From a virus, in IMG/VR virus record IMGVR_UViG_3300046097_000096, positions 1 to 24,221 of that record: 24,221 nucleotides of DNA; one strand, 5' to 3'. A model generated the notes under the pieces. It saw only the letters and a program-made list of their open reading frames with translations. It did not search any database and was not told the origin of the DNA. The translations under genes were made by a program, and so were the position numbers. Positions 21,704 through 24,221 of the stretch are shown one piece after another (within the stretch, counting starts at the first letter, position 1; each line of letters opens with the position of its first letter).

Positions 21704-22296
21704 GTGGATGTAATGCGCTTAAACCTCTGGTTAAATGCACACCAGGATGCAAAGATGGCTGGACTGTCGAAGCAGCCGACGATAGCGTTGTGGTCACCTA
21801 TGATGCCGATACTTGCAAGATCCTAATATCTTCTAAAGCCCTTTACGTAGCGCCGGAGCCCTGCTGTACTCCGGGCGTGCCTTCAGGTGGCGGAACTACT
21901 TTAGTTCCCATTCCTGGACCTGCTGGACTGTCCATCAAAGGCGATAAGGGCGACAAGGGCGACAAGGGCGATAAGGGGGACAAAGGCGATAAGGGCGATA
22001 AGGGCGACAAGGGCGATGCCGGTAATGATGGCGCGGACGGAGTCACCCCGCTCTTGGGTAAGGTGAAGTATGCTAGACCCTTACTTGTAAATTGTACACC
22101 CGCAGTTACCTCCTCTCTTCCTTTGCCTCCCGCTAAGCTAGCTCAGGCTTGGGTAGAGGAATCGGGTAGCATCTATTTTGTCCGCACTTGGGCGGAGCCT
22201 CCTGTAGCTTTGACTGGTGTCGCAGTATCTTACCCAACGCTGGCCGCTGCCATAGCCGCCGCTGATGGAGTGGCGGGTAGCTGGAGCTGCCCGTGA
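21700..22296 (+). CDS. Collagen-like phage protein
   Basis: 198 residues, 8 cysteines. A Cys-rich N-terminal part (CNALKPLVKCTPGCKDG, then EPCC) is followed by a collagen-like run at residues 81-113: eight GDK triplets, then GDA, GND, GAD. A beta-type C-terminal domain (about 120-198) carries two tryptophans and VNC/WSC. GXY repeats form trimeric rods in phage fibres, so a short tail or head fibre is likely. GGAGG lies 7 bases before the ATG. It overlaps both neighbours and sits between adaptor and nozzle genes, which suggests a fibre attached to the tail tube. Confidence 0.8.
   Translation: MSGCNALKPLVKCTPGCKDGWTVEAADDSVVVTYDADTCKILISSKALYVAPEPCCTPGVPSGGGTTLVPIPGPAGLSIKGDKGDKGDKGDKGDKGDKGDKGDKGDAGNDGADGVTPLLGKVKYARPLLVNCTPAVTSSLPLPPAKLAQAWVEESGSIYFVRTWAEPPVALTGVAVSYPTLAAAIAAADGVAGSWSCP
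21940..22011 (+). repeat. 9-bp tandem repeat encoding GDK triplets
   Basis: Eight copies of a 9-base unit (GGC GAY AAG) with only third-base variation (GAT/GAC; one GGG GAC AAA copy). The number of units can change by slippage, which would alter the length of the fibre rod without breaking the frame. Confidence 0.85.
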
Positions 22297-23876
22297 CCAT
22301 TAAATTTTACCCCTTTGGAGGGCTTTACCCAGCAGGCAGCAATGCCCTAAGTAACGCAGTTATAGCCGATGTCGCCCTCGACGTCGACCTTGAAGGGGGC
22401 TCGGTAAAGCCTTGGCGAAGTACCCAGCAATTACAGGCGGCGTTGGGGGCTCGATCCCTTTACGAAATTCAAGGGTGCTGCATTCTAACCGATCCTTCCC
22501 CGTGCACTAGTTGGGCAGAGGGTAACCCATCTACTACCTGCAGTGAAACCATTTACCGCACTAGCCCCGGATTACCTCCACAAGCCGCCACCCATGCTGG
22601 TGCCTGTGCTGGGGATTGGCGCTCTTTATCCTTTCCAATGTTTCCTAAGCTCTCCGTTGTAGCCGCACCTGTTCCAGCTACCGAGGCTATGGAGTTCCTT
22701 TATGCTTTCTATACCGTGACCGATGACTGGGGCAGGGAATCCGCGCCCTCTATGCTCTCGGACTCTTTCTACGCGGCCTTTGGGTCTTCCATACTATTCA
22801 GTGGTTTCCCCACCGCTTACCCAAATGGGAAGAGTATTAAAATTTACATCTCTCGTGCAGCTTGGGTATCCGGAAACGAACTAGGTGGCACCGAGGAGCA
22901 CAGCGGATACTACCTAGCCCAAGAGTTTCCAATAGGACCAGCTTCTAGTATGGCTTCCTTAGCTTTTCCCGGAGAGATGAATATCACTTGGGACTACGAA
23001 CCAGCCCCAGATGACTTGTGGGATATTAGCAGCTTCCGGGGTGGCCAGCTCTTAGGTCTCTCCCAGAACACCCTTCGAGCTTCTATCAAAAATACTTTCC
23101 ATGCCTGGCCTCGGAAGTTCTCTGTCCGCTTCTATGGCCAAGCACGCCGTCTAATAGCGGGGAGATCCTACGCCTACGTTTTGACTGACGAAGCACCTAT
23201 GTCCTTCCGCGTTCCTGCCGGATGTTCGGATAATAGCTGCTTCCAATCTAAGCAGGTTAACAAAGCCCTGCCTATTGCCAATCCGAGAAGTGCCGCCATG
23301 TATGGCGAGACAGTAATCTACGCAACTGCCGAAGGGCTAGTTGCCCTAACTGGCGAAGAGTGGAAAATGTTCCCCCATTGGGCTACGGCGGACTGGCAGG
23401 CGATGCGTCCGGATACCATGGTCGGTGCTGTGTATGAAGAAGCCTACTTCTTTAGCTGCTTCTCTGGTACCTACCGGCTCGACTTACGTGCACCGGCTGA
23501 ACGGGCTTTGACACGGATTAGCTCTAATCCACTAGCCATGCACACGACTACCCACGGGCGGTTGCTTATGGTCGAGGGGGCTAACATAGTGTCTTGGAAT
23601 AAGGGCGGCGGCTACTTAACCGCTAAGTGGGAGCGGCACCGTGCAGCCCTAGGTCCAATCCGCGGAGTCTCCGCCATCGATGTTGTGGGATCAGGGGCTC
23701 ATGTAATCACGCCTATTGTAGACGGCATGACCCTCAGCGCCATCAGTAACTCCGGATCATACCAAGGGCGCTTTTGCCCTTCTCGGGCACGAAGCTTTGG
23801 GATCAAAATTTCTACCCAAGGCAGGGTTGAACAGGTTATAATAGCAGGGAGTATCCATCAATTAAACCAGCTATGA
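22293..23876 (+). CDS. Tail nozzle/tubular protein B-like
   Basis: 527 residues, GTG start at 22293 with GGAG upstream; GTGA overlap with the collagen-like gene. The sequence is mostly beta, with propeller-like repeats. The stretch VIYATAEGLVALTGEEWKMF, then ATADWQAMRPDTMVGAVYEE and AYFFSCFSGTYRLDLR, is the kind of segment I associate with podovirus tail (T7 gp12-like or stabilisation) proteins. It has 9 cysteines. It would form the distal tail tube that closes the virion. It overlaps the acetyltransferase-like gene as ATGA. Confidence 0.7.
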   Translation: MTIKFYPFGGLYPAGSNALSNAVIADVALDVDLEGGSVKPWRSTQQLQAALGARSLYEIQGCCILTDPSPCTSWAEGNPSTTCSETIYRTSPGLPPQAATHAGACAGDWRSLSFPMFPKLSVVAAPVPATEAMEFLYAFYTVTDDWGRESAPSMLSDSFYAAFGSSILFSGFPTAYPNGKSIKIYISRAAWVSGNELGGTEEHSGYYLAQEFPIGPASSMASLAFPGEMNITWDYEPAPDDLWDISSFRGGQLLGLSQNTLRASIKNTFHAWPRKFSVRFYGQARRLIAGRSYAYVLTDEAPMSFRVPAGCSDNSCFQSKQVNKALPIANPRSAAMYGETVIYATAEGLVALTGEEWKMFPHWATADWQAMRPDTMVGAVYEEAYFFSCFSGTYRLDLRAPAERALTRISSNPLAMHTTTHGRLLMVEGANIVSWNKGGGYLTAKWERHRAALGPIRGVSAIDVVGSGAHVITPIVDGMTLSAISNSGSYQGRFCPSRARSFGIKISTQGRVEQVIIAGSIHQLNQL

Positions 23877-24221
23877 AATATCAAGTCCAAAAATACGTAG
23901 AAGATAAAGCCTTGGTTAGCGAGATGCTAGAGCTCGTAAATCTTAATGGACGAGAGATGTTGGGGGACGGCGTATTTGAGCCAGACGTAGTTACTATACT
24001 CCACATGTGGGCAGCGGATAACTTTAAGGTGGTGCTAGCACGTTCTGACGATGGCAAGTTAGTAGGCCACCAGCTTTGGGTATGCTCCCCCCACCTGTTT
24101 AAAGCTGGGCGAGTAGCCGCACTCAAGACCGTGTTCATGCTTAAAGAACATCGGGGCTCTGCAGATACCTTAAAAGAGTTCATCAAATATGGCTTTGACG
24201 CCATGACGATTTTTGGCTTTG
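23873..24221 (+). CDS. GNAT-like acetyltransferase (3' end beyond window)
   Basis: ATG at 23873 overlaps the TGA of the nozzle gene; 116 residues are visible before the window ends. The order of elements fits the GNAT fold: an N-terminal helix, a strand pair (VVLARSDDGKLVGHQLWVCS), then VFMLKEHRGSADTLKEFIKY, in which RGSA stands in the acetyl-CoA pyrophosphate-binding loop followed by the usual helix. GNAT-like genes after the nozzle gene are known in some podoviruses, where related proteins may be virion-internal. Substrate is unknown. There is no strong Shine-Dalgarno (GGAG about 20 bases away), so it probably depends on coupling. Confidence 0.7.
   Translation, partial: MKYQVQKYVEDKALVSEMLELVNLNGREMLGDGVFEPDVVTILHMWAADNFKVVLARSDDGKLVGHQLWVCSPHLFKAGRVAALKTVFMLKEHRGSADTLKEFIKYGFDAMTIFGF

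Noticed and set aside
21843-22046. - strand frame of repeated SPL triplets
   Set aside because: Mirror image of the GDK-encoding repeat.
23827-23842. TTGAAC...TATAAT as a promoter for the GNAT-like gene
   Set aside because: Only 4 bases separate the two hexamers and no GGATCT box lies at the shared distance.
1-24221. CRISPR arrays, tRNA genes, insertion sequences, integrase or attachment sites
   Set aside because: No regular spaced repeats, cloverleaf-like sequence, transposase or integrase motif was seen on either strand.

Overview
The window is a densely packed stretch of a tailed double-stranded DNA phage genome, close to 50% GC, with every convincing gene on the + strand. A nested Rz/Rz1 spanin pair points to a Gram-negative host. 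Terminase, portal, scaffold, capsid, adaptor and nozzle-like genes follow one another with no tape-measure or sheath gene, which suggests a short-tailed (podovirus-like) virion. I cannot name the host or the phage genus from sequence alone.

Layout. (1) 1-203 is the 3' end of an unknown gene. (2) 215-285 is an unusual promoter with three helically phased GGATCT boxes, followed by a terminase-small-subunit-like gene (286-750). (3) 793-7380 is an adhesion/fibre block: a Cys-rich protein, two small proteins, a 982-aa pyocin-knob tail fibre, and a YadA-like fibre ending in a self-cleaving S74 chaperone. (4) 7483-10161 is a lysis cassette: two small membrane proteins, an HP1-type holin, a SAR-type M15 endolysin, a 47-aa membrane ORF, an unknown membrane-anchored protein, and Rz with Rz1 nested inside it. 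(5) 10234-16590 holds the large terminase, portal, a DUF11-repeat surface-type protein and a 149-aa unknown. (6) 16638-23876 holds an unknown small protein, scaffold, major capsid candidate, several Cys-rich head/tail proteins, a collagen-like protein and a tail-nozzle-like protein. (7) 23873 to the end is the 5' part of a GNAT-like acetyltransferase, cut by the window edge.

How it works together. Three look-alike promoters (-10 hexamers at 273, 10199 and 16626) share a GGATCT box 30-32 bases upstream of the -10 and lack a consistent consensus -35. They divide the window into three blocks and look like targets of one dedicated activator. Two place the predicted transcription start on or within 1 base of the ATG, which would give leaderless mRNAs for the TerS-like gene and the 118-aa gene. 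Most other genes have Shine-Dalgarno sites and 1-4 base stop/start overlaps.

Main oddities. GATC is almost absent from 786-8398 (one copy in about 7.6 kb) yet common on both sides, so the fibre/holin block appears to have a different history from the packaging/head block. The S74 fibre gene is followed by a 34-codon coding-like stretch in the +1 frame that ends 2 bases before the next ATG. Many presumed virion proteins are rich in Cys, while the scaffold candidate has none. Except for families with clear motifs, functions below are inferred from gene order.
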